From contig CM046297.1 of the NCBI GenBank assembly GCA_025267735.1, forward strand, positions 12,460,515 through 12,524,514: 64,000 bases of DNA, read 5' to 3'. The translations under genes and the position numbers were made by a program. The DNA comes from Mactra quadrangularis (lineage: Eukaryota; Mollusca; Bivalvia; Venerida; Mactridae). Position 1 is the first letter of the stretch. Every line of letters begins with the position of its first letter. A model generated the notes under the pieces. It saw nothing but the letters and a program-made list of their open reading frames with translations. It was not told the DNA's origin and did no database searches. Below, piece after piece: positions 56,801 to 63,683 of the stretch.

Positions 56801-59800
56801 AGGGATTCAATATTTTATAAGCGCATGACCAGTTCCTCATCTCTATATTGTTTTCTTTTGTGTTTTGTTGGGTGTTGCATTTTGGGTCTGTTTCACTATG
56901 AAGCAATTTTTTGCTACAAAAAAATATATATGGAACACTTTTGCCATTCAATATGGATGCCTCTATGGGGTACAGGTTTCTTTTCCAGAAAAATTAACTA
57001 AAGCACTTAAAGTGTTAAATCTAATCATTTATTGTACCCCCGCTTCGAAGAAGGGGGGGTATACTGTTTTACCCTTGTCTGTGCGTGCGCGCGTCCGTCC
57101 GTTACAAAATTTCCGTCGCAGTTTTCTCAGCAACTATAGCATGCAGCAGCCTAATACTTTGCATATTGCTTCATCCCATAGTCCCATGTAGTGTTAAGCG
57201 ATTTCTTGCTCCTTGCTCATCTACTTCCTGTTTGTCGCATATTTTTAGAATTCTTTAAATGAAAGTTACATTATGATAGTCATATTTCTCACAGCGGGGG
57301 TATCACTAGTGAGCATTAGCTCACAGATTTACTTGTTGTGTGTATTTTGTGTATTCTTCACTTAAAATGATCCGAAGTTTTTGTTTGTATAGTGTACATC
57401 TAGGAATTGCTAGCCGTAAGCAAAGTTATTAATGAAAACTGTGTTTCATTTTTTACAGGCTCATTGTGTGTTTATGTTTGTGTTTTATTTATGGTTACAT
57501 ATTAAAAATATTCAAAATATATATTACTGGTATTATAGGGAATATAGAGTTAACTTTGGATGAACCATTCAAATAATACAAGCTTACTATATGTTATTCA
57601 TATCTTGTTTTATTTTAAGTATAATTATGTATTTTACTAGTAGATAGAGTCTATATAGATCACTCATATTACAGTAAAACTCCGTTATAATATACTCAAT
57701 GGGTCATATAGAAAAAGTATTTTATAACTAAGTGTATGCTTTATCCAAGTATGCTTTTGTCAAACTAACTTTATATAGAAATGAAAAGATAGAAAAGTGG
57801 GCAAAAAAGAAGGAATCATATAACCCAATATAATATTAAAGAGTTTTACTGTGTAACTGATTATATAGGTATTATATAGGGACATATATTTATACATGAA
57901 TATGTTAATACTAGCTCACCTGATCATATTTTACTTGGAGTGAGATATTGTGGCTAGTTTTTGTATGTCATTTTATCAAAATTCTATTTTAAAAACTTGA
58001 AACTTGAAAGACGAAAAAAGGAAAAGGTCACCTTGATGGTTGTTTCTTTTAATATTTTGACCCACACTGATTACAAAAAGTCACATGTTATAGGCAATGT
58101 GATAACTGACAAATTATAAAATTCATTTTTTCAGTTTCTCAGGTGAGCGATGATGGACCAACATTACCCATTTTGTTTTAGCTCGACTTTTCTTAGGAAA
58201 TGAGAGCTTATGCTATCACTTTTGCATTGACGTTGGCAATGCCTGTGAGGGTAAAGTTTTTTTAAAGTCTTGTATGGCTGTTATTATTGTTTGACTGATT
58301 TATTTCCATTGGAATACTAAATCTTGTTCTTAAGACTCTTTTGTTTAAAGAATAAGCCTTGCCTAGAACAAAACGCTAGAAAAGTCGAGCACCCTGTCTT
58401 TTGACTGCACTTGTTTTTTTTATTGAAATCTTTTATTATAATATTTATGTTACCACAGGTTATGGCTAATATACGAGGGATACAATGGACCTATTATCGT
58501 CATGTTCATGCTAAAACTAGTCTTGATGATCCAAGGTGGACCTAATTTTTTTCTCCTGTGTGATATATTTTGTAAGATGAAGCGTGCACCCTACTATTAA
58601 TATCAAATTTCACCATTCAGTTTCTTTTTTTATTCATAAAAAGTGTAAGCTTTGTAATTACTATATTGTTTTGTATGCTTCTTTTAGACATGTATGTGTT
58701 CATGCAAACTCAGCCATTCCCATTGTTATAGTTAAAAGATACTTAGTGTTTAAATTCAGGGCTTTATACAGTGTCCTAAATTAGGGAGTCCTGTGGACTT
58801 AAAGTAGTTAAACAGGGTCCCATAAACAAAAATTTTTGGGAATCCCAAAACTGTCTCTAGCCTGCGTGTGACTGAAAACATGTTCAATTGCTATGATTAC
58901 AAAACAATATCAGCTTTGAGCTTCCAACACACTGCCAGGCAACTACAGGGGAATTGTTATAATTTGTCAATTTTAGAAACATTTTTCTGATGTGTTCTTC
59001 GGGTAACACTGTGTCATGCAAAGGTCACCCAAGTTCATATTTCTAGGTCAAGGTAAAGGGTAAAGAAGTTGTCACATTTGATAAATCTTTGTCACTTACT
59101 TATAAATATTGAAATGTTAGACTTATTATTTTAATTCACCTTGTCATCATGTCCTGACCTACATAGACATCTTCAAGGTCAAGGTCACCCTCTCAGGTCA
59201 AAGGTCAAAATTTCTAGTTTTTATATCACAACAAACTTATGTAAATTATGCATAAGCTAGTGCATAGCATTATCAGTTTTTTCTGACTAACCTGCATTGC
59301 TGAATTTTAAACAGTCTTCAGTATTTGTTTTCTATGACTTTAGATGAAACCCACTGATTTAATTTTCCCAAGTTTGTTGAAATAGATTTTTTTAATCAAA
59401 TGCTTTTTTTTGTCAAAGGTCACCCTAACTATTATACTCAACTAATACTAACTAACAAACAATACTAAATTGTTCACGTAGGACTGCTTTTAAATGACTT
59501 GAAACCATTTCATCTGCTTGCATGATTGTATATCAATATCCATTGTCGGACTACCCATGGTACTCGTTCATTTAGTAATAGTACCCTGGGTTACTGAGGA
59601 TGCATAATATCTGTAACCGCTAAACTTATTACAACAATATTATGAAATTACAATTTATTTATGTTATTGATAATTTACTGTTGTAGATGTGTAGTTTTTT
59701 TTTTGGTAGAAATTTTCTGTTTCATCAAAATAATGGTGTATATATTGATTTATGCTCATTCAATTTTGCCCAATTCTGAAACTAGTAACTTCTCCAAGGA

Positions 59801-61214
59801 CAGTAATTGGTTTGACTGTCATGATATAACTGATACTATCGAGGATAGGGAGCATTAAGCATTGTAAGTTGCATCCTTGTCCACTAATACCAAGTAACCC
59901 TCAATGCAAAAAATGTTTGAGCTTTGAGAATGGTTTGGTTGGGTTCTAAATAATTTACATAAACAGAAGTTGCAAATAACTTATGATTTAACAGGGGTGT
60001 GAAATTCCTATGCCTGACTTGCCAGACTTGTACATTCATGTCTGGGCAAGTAGAAAAGTAAATATTCCCACCCCGCTTGTTGATAGACAAGAACTATTTT
60101 AGCTGTAAACATTACAGTAATGCACTTCTGGACAAGGGCACTTTGATCCGTGACAAGTTGATTTTTGATTACAGATTAGCAGAAAAATCTTAAAATTCCA
60201 AACCCCTGTTTGAAAAAGCTAAAGTGATTCAGCTTTTAGTTAAGTTCTAATGTATCAGACTTCTTGAGTGCAAAGTGAAGTACCATAATTTATCTGGTAT
60301 CTTCTCTCTGCAAAGTAGTGGTTGTTTTCGAACTCAGGAAATTACTGGTAGGGATGTCAGAAAAATGAGACCAGGCGTGCTTTTCACAAAAATTCTTACG
60401 AAAAAAAAACATCGTAAGTCAGTTTCATATAATAAGCACTTCAAAGTCAGATGGATAATAAGCACAGCTATGATATGATATTCAAAAGGTATACATTATT
60501 CTACACAATGTGTTTAATATTTAGAATTGATAAGCTAAAAAAATAAGTGTATTATTGATGTTTTTTGCTTTTGACTCACAAAGATTTTTTTGTAAGAATT
60601 TTTGTGAAAAGCTCCTCAGGTGGATAGATTTAAGAAGTTCAATACTCCTCTGAGATAGAACAATCACTAGCTGTGTTACTAGGAGAGATGAGCTATATCA
60701 ATGGGTCAGTGCAAAACTTGTCCTAAATACATGTTGATAAAGAAGAAAGTATATTAGTTTTGCACCGAATCATTGATTTGTACTCTTAGTTCTCAGGGTC
60801 AGTGCAAAACTAGTCTAACCACAAATCAAGAAGGATGTGGACTAGTTTTGCTCTGAACCTCTGATATGTACTCTTAATTCAATTGGTCAGTGCAAAACCG
60901 CCTTTATATGACCTATACAATGTGTTGCTATGGCGTTAAACGCAACAAAAACAAATAAAACTAGCCTTTACCACATATAAATAAAGAAGGATGTGGACAA
61001 GTTTTGCACTGTCTCTTGCACTATTTTATTTTTTATCAAATTTTACAAGATAATGTATAAATGGTATTCTAATATTTTCTGTGTTTTTTCTGTGTTTCAG
61101 TTGATGAACATGATTAAACTAGGAACATTATCTAATTCAAGATTTGCTAAAGCTGCCGAGATGAACCTTGACGTAGAGAGAATATCTGTCGAGAGAAGTG
61201 GAGGCGGAGTCTAA
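41738..61214 (+). CDS. GPD2: FAD-dependent glycerol-3-phosphate dehydrogenase, mitochondrial
   Basis: Oxidises sn-glycerol 3-phosphate to dihydroxyacetone phosphate and passes electrons through FAD to ubiquinone. It acts on the outer face of the inner mitochondrial membrane, in the glycerophosphate shuttle. Fifteen common exons: 41738-41839, 42301-42466, 43333-43457, 43939-44036, 44825-44988, 45807-45968, 46544-46688, 47559-47644, 48481-48588, 49893-50027, 50906-51084, 52133-52264, 52863-53021, 53672-53857, 54718-54816 (2046 nt, 682 codons). One of three last exons follows. The form ending at 61214 has 719 residues; human GPD2 has 727. Visible: N-terminal hydrophobic segment, FAD motif [19 protein letters not shown] (about residues 72-90), [18 protein letters not shown], second signature [11 protein letters not shown] (431-441), and EF-hands at 632-643 and 668-679. 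Ca2+ stimulation is expected from the family. Confidence 0.97.
42301..42466 (+). CDS. GPD2: GPD2 exon 2: FAD-binding motif
   Basis: [36 protein letters not shown], then [20 protein letters not shown]. The last part fits the first FAD-GPDH signature ([IV]-G-G-G-x2-G-x-G-x-A-x-D-x3-R-G). Leaves in phase 1. Confidence 0.96.
42500..42738. mobile_element. Interspersed repeat in GPD2 intron, copy 1
   Basis: CTTCTGCCATTTATCGTCAG, ATCTTTATGAAACTTCATAC, GATAACATACCATGTAATGA, GTGTTAAAGTTTTTAAATCC, ending ACATTACATTTCTTGTT. Other copies at 45440-45796 and 53355-53652. None was noticed outside GPD2 in this window. Confidence 0.85.
42830..43212. mobile_element. Tc1-like MITE, CAGTACCCACnAAAAGTTTGG ends
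   Basis: Left CAGTACCCACAAAAAGTTTG, right CAAACTTTTGGTGGGTACTG; 26-bp inverted ends 383 bp apart in GPD2 intron 2. TA follows on the right; the left flank is TG. No transposase. A remnant of the same right end lies at about 54630-54664. Confidence 0.85.
43333..43457 (+). CDS. GPD2: GPD2 exon 3
   Basis: [20 protein letters not shown] and [20 protein letters not shown]. The strongly conserved [14 protein letters not shown] contacts FAD in this family. Vertebrates usually have ERDDF where MYDF stands here. Donor CAG|GTTGGT. Confidence 0.95.
43939..44036 (+). CDS. GPD2: GPD2 exon 4
   Basis: [20 protein letters not shown] then [12 protein letters not shown]; leaves with two bases of Lys. Matches V-K-E-A-L-x-E-R-A-N-L of human GPD2. 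Confidence 0.95.
44825..44988 (+). CDS. GPD2: GPD2 exon 5
   Basis: [45 protein letters not shown]. The PYYWxGIKxYDLVAG motif is typical of GPD2. Confidence 0.95.
45018..45125 (+). mobile_element. tRNA-like SINE type 1 fragment
   Basis: AGCTCTCTCAGTTGCACTCC, GGGGTCATGGGTTTGATTCC, GGTCATGAAAT: head and first body motif of SINE type 1. Confidence 0.5.
45440..45796. mobile_element. Interspersed repeat in GPD2 intron, copy 2
   Basis: Begins TTAGCCGGATTTTTTCAATG, has a GC-rich part (CCGGGCAGGCCGGTGGGCGG), then TTCTGCCATTTATTGTCAGA, GATAACATACCATGTGATGG, with part of the unit duplicated, ending CACATTATATTTCTTG. It ends about 10 bp before the acceptor of exon 6. Confidence 0.85.
45807..45968 (+). 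CDS. GPD2: GPD2 exon 6
   Basis: [34 protein letters not shown], then [14 protein letters not shown][HF]xDARxN is a family hallmark. The acceptor lies about 10 bp after an interspersed repeat. Confidence 0.95.
46281..46336 (-). mobile_element. LINE 3' end fragment, reverse
   Basis: GGCTAGATCTTCTTACATCT GACC and CATGTAACCCTGTC are the reverse complement of 9912-9953, the 3' end of the LINE fragment in SLC4. Confidence 0.75.
46544..46688 (+). CDS. GPD2: GPD2 exon 7
   Basis: [20 protein letters not shown], then [17 protein letters not shown]. [12 protein letters not shown] and SxGVHxV are conserved positions of the FAD/substrate domain. Confidence 0.95.
46770..46838. repeat. Foldback element, GGTTGCCCGC family, best copy
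   Basis: GGTTGCCCGCCAGACTGTAG and CTACAGTCTTGCAGGCAACC are inverted arms separated by about 29 bp. Confidence 0.8.
46870..46916. repeat. MITE end fragment (AACTGTCAGTG family)
   Basis: AAACTGTCAGTGATGCATAC and ATTAACCCTGCTGAGTTAAA match the left end of 36831-37006. Confidence 0.6.
47559..47644 (+). CDS. GPD2: GPD2 exon 8
   Basis: [20 protein letters not shown] then PWQNVTLAG; 86 nt, too short to be seen as an ORF but fixed by phase and by homology (MGLLDPxTSDGRxIFFLPW). Confidence 0.95.
48481..48588 (+). CDS. GPD2: GPD2 exon 9
   Basis: [20 protein letters not shown] then [20 protein letters not shown] is completed across the junction; [10 protein letters not shown] is diagnostic. Vertebrates read TTDTPT where this reads TTDNAC. 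Confidence 0.95.
48740..49111 (+). mobile_element. hAT-like non-autonomous element with BED zinc-finger remnant
   Basis: Left TAGAGCTGTCAGGATATACC plus GGTATATTGCAATA, right TATTGCAATATATCGTGACA plus GCCCTA: inverted ends of hAT style. Inside, a short frame at about 48991-49055 reads [20 protein letters not shown], a BED-finger pattern (C-x2-C ... T-S-N-L-x2-H) cut off after the His. The transposase is otherwise deleted. Located in GPD2 intron 9. Confidence 0.8.
49547..49673. mobile_element. Small MITE, CAGGGCTGGCGAAATC ends
   Basis: GCAGGGCTGGCGAAATC and GATTTCGCCGGCCCTGC invert over 17 bp with one mismatch; about 125 bp. Interior has ACAGACAAGT twice. Confidence 0.8.
49689..49845. mobile_element. 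MITE, CAGGGCTAGACATTA family
   Basis: Left CAGGGCTAGACATTAGAGGT, right TATTAATGCTGAGCTCTG; interior GCCAGTAAACATTTG shared with 24285-24444. Confidence 0.65.
49893..50027 (+). CDS. GPD2: GPD2 exon 10
   Basis: [42 protein letters not shown]. Matches human VRRGDVLAAWSGIRPLV; Cys replaces the second Ser. Its last 20 bases and donor are repeated nine more times in the following intron. Confidence 0.95.
50003..50252 (+). repeat. 25-bp array derived from a GPD2 exon end and splice donor
   Basis: Starting inside exon 10, AAACTTATTACTATAGCAG|GTAAGT repeats every 25 bp: nine intronic units (50028-50252) after the original. Most junctions keep CAG|GTAAGT; unit 1 ends in GTAACT and the last is followed by GTTTGT. 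Use of any later donor would read AGK and stop at TAA in the first unit. Confidence 0.97.
50565..50835 (+). mobile_element. tRNA-derived SINE, type 1
   Basis: GAGAGGTCATAGGTTTGATT, TTTGGTCATGAAATAATTTC, GAGATTTAGCCTTTTCATGA, GACCTAAACAATGTGTTGCT, then a CCTACCAAAAGAAAAAATAA end. Located in GPD2 intron 10. Confidence 0.75.
50906..51084 (+). CDS. GPD2: GPD2 exon 11
   Basis: [57 protein letters not shown] fits the second FAD-GPDH signature (GGKx2[GSTE]YRx2A), completed from the previous exon. Confidence 0.96.
51743..52101. mobile_element. Tc1-like MITE, CACTGCCC ends, TA-flanked
   Basis: Left CACTGCCCTCCAAACGTTCC, right GGAACTTTTTGTGGGCAGTG. TA dinucleotides flank both ends (51741-51742 and 52102-52103), as expected for Tc1/mariner target duplication. 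It ends 30 bp before GPD2 exon 12. Confidence 0.85.
52133..52264 (+). CDS. GPD2: GPD2 exon 12
   Basis: [44 protein letters not shown]. YGDKAFxVAKMA and TGKRWPxVG match human GPD2 closely. Confidence 0.95.
52669..52843. repeat. Degenerate MITE with repeated TTGGTCTGCAGAG motif
   Basis: ACAGTACAACCTTTCTTGGA at the left and GTGGTTAGACTGTAT at the right; inside, GTTGTTGGTCTGCAGAG, GTTGTTGTGCAGAG and GTTGCTCTGCAG recur. The 78-codon frame over it (52615-52851) is not a gene. Confidence 0.5.
52863..53021 (+). CDS. GPD2: GPD2 exon 13
   Basis: [47 protein letters not shown]. REYACTAxDxIxRRTRLAF is the conserved C-terminal GPDH domain. Confidence 0.96.
53355..53652. mobile_element. Interspersed repeat in GPD2 intron, copy 3
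   Basis: TTAGCTGGATTTTTCAAAAA, GGCGGTCGGCCTGGCGGGCG, ATTTCTACCATTTATTGTCA, GATAACATACCATGTGATGA, ending CACATTACATTTCTTGTG. It ends about 19 bp before the acceptor of exon 14. Confidence 0.85.
53672..53857 (+). CDS. GPD2: GPD2 exon 14: first EF-hand
   Basis: 62 codons. Helix [16 protein letters not shown], loop [12 protein letters not shown], helix LRKYFK. Loop position 12 is Asp instead of the usual Glu, also true in human GPD2 (DADQKGFITIVD). Confidence 0.95.
54076..54330. mobile_element. MITE, CAGGGCTCAAATTTAAGCTT family, copy 2
   Basis: Left CAGGGCTCAAATTTAAGCTT, right TTTTAATTCGAGTCCTG. Related ends at 29548-29731. Confidence 0.7.
54718..54816 (+). CDS. GPD2: GPD2 exon 15: second EF-hand
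   Basis: [18 protein letters not shown], loop [15 protein letters not shown]. Canonical Glu at loop position 12; the usual Gly at position 6 is Ala here. Ends in phase 0, the junction for all three last exons. Confidence 0.95.
55345..55600 (+). mobile_element. tRNA-derived SINE, type 1, with full head
   Basis: A box GCTTGCTCAGTCGGTAGCTC, B box TTGTAGATTCGATTCTAGGA, body TTGGTCATGAAATAATTTTC and GAGATTTAGCCTTTCCAGGA, tail CCTATACAATGTGTTGCTAC. Best type 1 copy in the window. Confidence 0.8.
55693..55895 (-). mobile_element. tRNA-like SINE, reverse
   Basis: GATGGGATTCGAACCCTGG is a reverse B box and TGTTACTGCTCAAGGACGCC a reverse A-box region; body CAGTACGGAGCTAGTAGGAT, GTTCTTGCACAAGGAAACAA. 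A different family from types 1 and 2. Confidence 0.65.
55980..56276 (+). mobile_element. tRNA-derived SINE, type 2, full copy
   Basis: A box GGTAGGGCAGTTGGTAGCAC, B box GCACGGGTTCAAATCCCACC, body ACCCTTGCATGAAAATTTGA and GGTTATAGACAAGGGTCCAG, tail CCTAAAAAATTGTGTTGACA then GAATAAATAAATC. It ends about 30 bp before last exon A of GPD2. Confidence 0.9.
56308..56409 (+). CDS. GPD2: GPD2 alternative last exon A
   Basis: Acceptor ATATAACAG, phase 0, reads [18 protein letters not shown] then [15 protein letters not shown] and TAA. LM continues FLQ as human FLQLMSAI does; the rest is hydrophilic and basic, unlike vertebrate GPD2. A poly(A) signal AATAAA lies 33 bp after the stop (56442), followed by GT/T-rich sequence, supporting a real 3' end. 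Gives 715 residues. Confidence 0.8.
   Translation, partial: LMSSLKTHHEEHTDSKLPGKKHRMLADALHRSN
56442..56447 (+). promoter_or_regulatory. Poly(A) signal for last exon A
   Basis: AATAAA 33 bp after the TAA of the exon ending at 56409, with TTGTTTGGTTTTC just downstream. Confidence 0.65.
56451..56505. repeat. 21-bp repeat GGTTTTCTTTCATTTTT
   Basis: Two and a half direct copies just after the poly(A) signal of last exon A. Confidence 0.8.
56531..56775. repeat. Interspersed repeat fragment
   Basis: TACTTCAAAGGGCATGGCCA, TTCGACATGGTGCCAGGTGT and ATCACTACTGTGATAGTTCT parallel 49208-49311 (TACTTCAAAGGGCGTGACCA, ATCACTTCTGTGAAAGC). Same unnamed repeat, two diverged copies. Confidence 0.6.
57034..57337. 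mobile_element. Interspersed element with TACCCCCGCTTCGAAG end, copy 2
   Basis: Same element as 20204-20455 but with about 50 extra bases before GCGGGGGTATCACTAG, so the first copy is internally deleted. High similarity suggests fairly recent activity. Confidence 0.85.
57671..57852. mobile_element. MITE, ACAGTAAAACTCCGTTATAA ends
   Basis: Left ACAGTAAAACTCCGTTATAA, right AAAGAGTTTTACTGT. Family of 26684-26853. Confidence 0.65.
58459..58545 (+). CDS. GPD2: GPD2 alternative last exon B (candidate)
   Basis: Acceptor TTACCACAG, phase 0, reads [17 protein letters not shown] then [11 protein letters not shown] and TAA (28 codons). Like A and C it begins [LV]-M, and LMSS/VMAN/LMNM sit at the same helix position. 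No clear poly(A) signal follows closely. The reading frame is short, so chance is possible, but the triple match of acceptor, phase and [LV]-M start favours a real exon. Gives 710 residues. Confidence 0.6.
   Translation, partial: VMANIRGIQWTYYRHVHAKTSLDDPRWT
58546..60378. other. Intron between GPD2 last exons B and C
   Basis: Nothing recognised apart from irregular GGTCAAGGTCA-type motifs (59040-59220) and short open frames without content. If last exon B is real, its 3' UTR lies here. Confidence 0.4.
60379..60613. mobile_element. MITE, TTTTCACAAAAATTCTTACG family, copy 2
   Basis: Left CTTTTCACAAAAATTCTTAC, right TTTGTAAGAATTTTTGTGAA. Full-length match to 38329-38562. Confidence 0.9.
60704..61012. 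repeat. Three tandem hairpin units, the third split by a SINE tail
   Basis: GGTCAGTGCAAAAC starts at 60704, 60797 and 60885; each unit continues to GACTAGTTTTGC-like inverse sequence, so each is a foldback. The third is interrupted at 60899-60961 by ATGACCTATACAATGTGTTG plus a GGCGTTAAACGC end and A-rich tail. AAAAC flanks the insert on both sides. Confidence 0.85.
61101..61214 (+). CDS. GPD2: GPD2 last exon C (vertebrate-like)
   Basis: Acceptor TGTGTTTCAG, phase 0, reads [20 protein letters not shown] then [17 protein letters not shown] and TAA. This parallels the human end (SGSRLA...AEENLD...RSCGGL), so it is the ancestral C-terminus. AATAAA follows at 61641 and 63919. Gives 719 residues. 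Confidence 0.92.
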   Translation: MMNMIKLGTLSNSRFAKAAEMNLDVERISVERSGGGV

Positions 61215-63295
61215 ATATCATTGTGTCTTTCCTTTATATTATATATTGTATTTGCTTTATCATAGCTTGATCATTTTGACTTGAGACCGTACTTAAGTTG
61301 ATTTCTTTGCTTATCATCTGATCAAAATTTTAAACAAATTATATTTAGGGCTGGACATTAACTTATGTATTAGGTTGTCCAAATAGACGACCAACTATAG
61401 ATTTTACTTGCCGTTTGACAGTTTATTTTACACTCGGCACATGATACATGTGAATAGAGGTACAATAGAAAAAACAGTACATAGATGAAATATATATGAT
61501 ACCAAGCTATATAGATATGTTACATGTGATCATACATTATACATAGGTTGGAACCTCCTTGTGTCATTTAAGATTGTTATTAATTTTTGATGGACAATTG
61601 CGCAAACTATATATTTACTAGTCCATACAATGGTATTTTAAATAAATCTTTTGGGTTCTAACTTATAAGTTATAACTATATTCTGGCTGCTCTGGAAGAC
61701 TTGCAGAAAAAAACTTATAGCCTAAACTCTGTTAGGTTGTCACAGGCAATCATGACAGCTGTTAATGTCAAGCTCTGATGTTACATATAAGCAAATAATC
61801 AAATAGTTCTACACATGGTACAGTAATTACATTGTGGTTAATTGCTTAAATGATATATTGTCATTGTCTCTGGTCGATGTGAACAAGCTATGTTCTTATA
61901 CAACTTTGTATATTGTGTGTGTATAGGGTAGAGTTCTCTTTTTTATTGTTTTTTTATTTTGTGATACATTCATTCTACTTTAGACTTTGTCACTGAATAT
62001 GTCCAGTTGTTATAGATATAACCCCTCCCCACCACTTCATAGTTACATGTACCACTCCCTCCCCACCACCACCACACCTTAAATATGTGACGTGGGTGGG
62101 GCTGGGAAAAGAGGGAGGAGCTATACCAGAAACACATTGTCCCATCTCACATTGTGGGGATTTTTTCTTGCATTGCATTGTAATTTTTCACATGATCATA
62201 CTTTCATCTGGTCTATATGTTAAGGATTTTTAGACCTGAAAATTGGTATTTTTTACTATCTAAGGACTCATACTGTTAAAATTGTAAAAAAGACTAACAA
62301 GAGTTTTTAAAATTTTGACATTCAAATACAGAAGGAATGTAGACTATTTTTGTGGTGACCAGTTTTGCCATATAGGTCACTAAGGATATAGACAGGGTTA
62401 GTGTGTGTGTGTGTCATGTGTTTGTGTTCGTTTTATATGAGGAAATGAAATCTTGTATTTTTATGACATAGAACTAAGACAATGAGGTTTTTTATCTACA
62501 TATTGTGCTATTGACATCCAGACATTTATGTTGTACATGTAATATTTTATATGTTTTGTCAGCTAACATCAACTTGTTATTTCTATTTAAATATTTACAT
62601 TTTTGTATTTATTTTATGCTACTTTTCTTAAAATAATTGTCATTTGTCTTCTTTATTTATCTTTTGTGTCCTTAATTTATCTTTTGTCTTCTTAATTTAT
62701 TTCTTGTTTTCTTTATTTATCTTTTCTTTGGAGCTTTTTTGTGCTCATTATAGGTTATTGTGATAGATCCTTGTCTATTTGCCATGAGTATTTGCTTTAT
62801 TCTCAACATTTTTATAAATCTTTTTGTCTAAAACCATAAGGCCTAAACCTTCAATATTTTGCATATTGCATCACACTGTGGTTCCCTACAATAACTGTTC
62901 AAGTCTTGCCCATTTTGCATCATGATCACACAAGAGTGGAAAAGAAAATCTAAAAATCTTTGCTGAATCTCATGGTTAAAAGTACAAAGTGTTGAACTGG
63001 TAGATTCCCTCTTAGACTTATAAAACAACATTAAACTATTTTAATGAGTTTTTAAGTTAAACCTTTTATACAAAATTATTTAATCCTTTAAACAAATAAT
63101 ATTCTATGAACTAATATATGGCTATGCTTATCGAATAATTGAGTTGAACTTGACTGTATGAGCCAATACCTTATAGTAGAAAGATGTGTCTGAGTGAGTC
63201 GGATGTGTTAAGAACACTTGTATTTATCTATGACTGTTAAAGATATAATATAACCTTGTTTAGATGATATTATAGTTTATACTCATTGTTTAACA
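61215..63295. other. GPD2 3' UTR and flank
   Basis: Follows the stop of last exon C. AATAAA at 61641 is the first full poly(A) signal. Contains a CAGGGCT-type MITE end at 61347, a C-rich/purine tract (62020-62120), a short (GT)n at 62400-62414 and a T-rich degenerate repeat (CTTCTTTATTTATCTTTTG) at 62637-62735. No gene recognised. Confidence 0.45.
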
Positions 63296-63297
63296 TA

Positions 63298-63683
63298 CTG
63301 TGCCCTCCATAAGTTCTTGAGGAAAAAGAACTGATTCATTTTTACCTGTGCAAAAAAATAACAAGTCTCCTGAGCAAATTCTTAATTATCATTAATTAGT
63401 TTATAAACATATGATTCATTTTTTGTTAACTTTAATTATAGTAAAAACACTTGTGTTATTGGTAAATTTTTATTCAACTGTGCGTGGCACTTACATTAAC
63501 CCTGTTGATTTAAATACTTGATATTTGTTTGATAATCCCAGTACATACACACATTTTATATCACGGTACTTCTGAACTCTCTATACATAGAAATAGATAT
63601 TTTTATTTATGTATGGGAATTATCAAACAAATATTGAATATTTAAATCAGCGGGATTTGTTTAAGAACTTTTGGAGAGCACTG
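63298..63683. mobile_element. Tc1-like TIR element, TA-flanked, with another MITE inside
   Basis: Left CTGTGCCCTCCATAAGTTCT, right AACTTTTGGAGAGCACTG, TA at both flanks (63296-63297 and 63684-63685). Inside, TTTTTATTCAACTGTGCGTG and GATTTAAATACTTGATATTT pair with AATATTTAAATCAGCGGG, the family of 36831-37006. Confidence 0.75.

Noticed and set aside
56783..57191. Two overlapping open frames after GPD2 last exon A
   Set aside because: They run into the TACCCCCGCTTCGAAG element and share no similarity with proteins I know.
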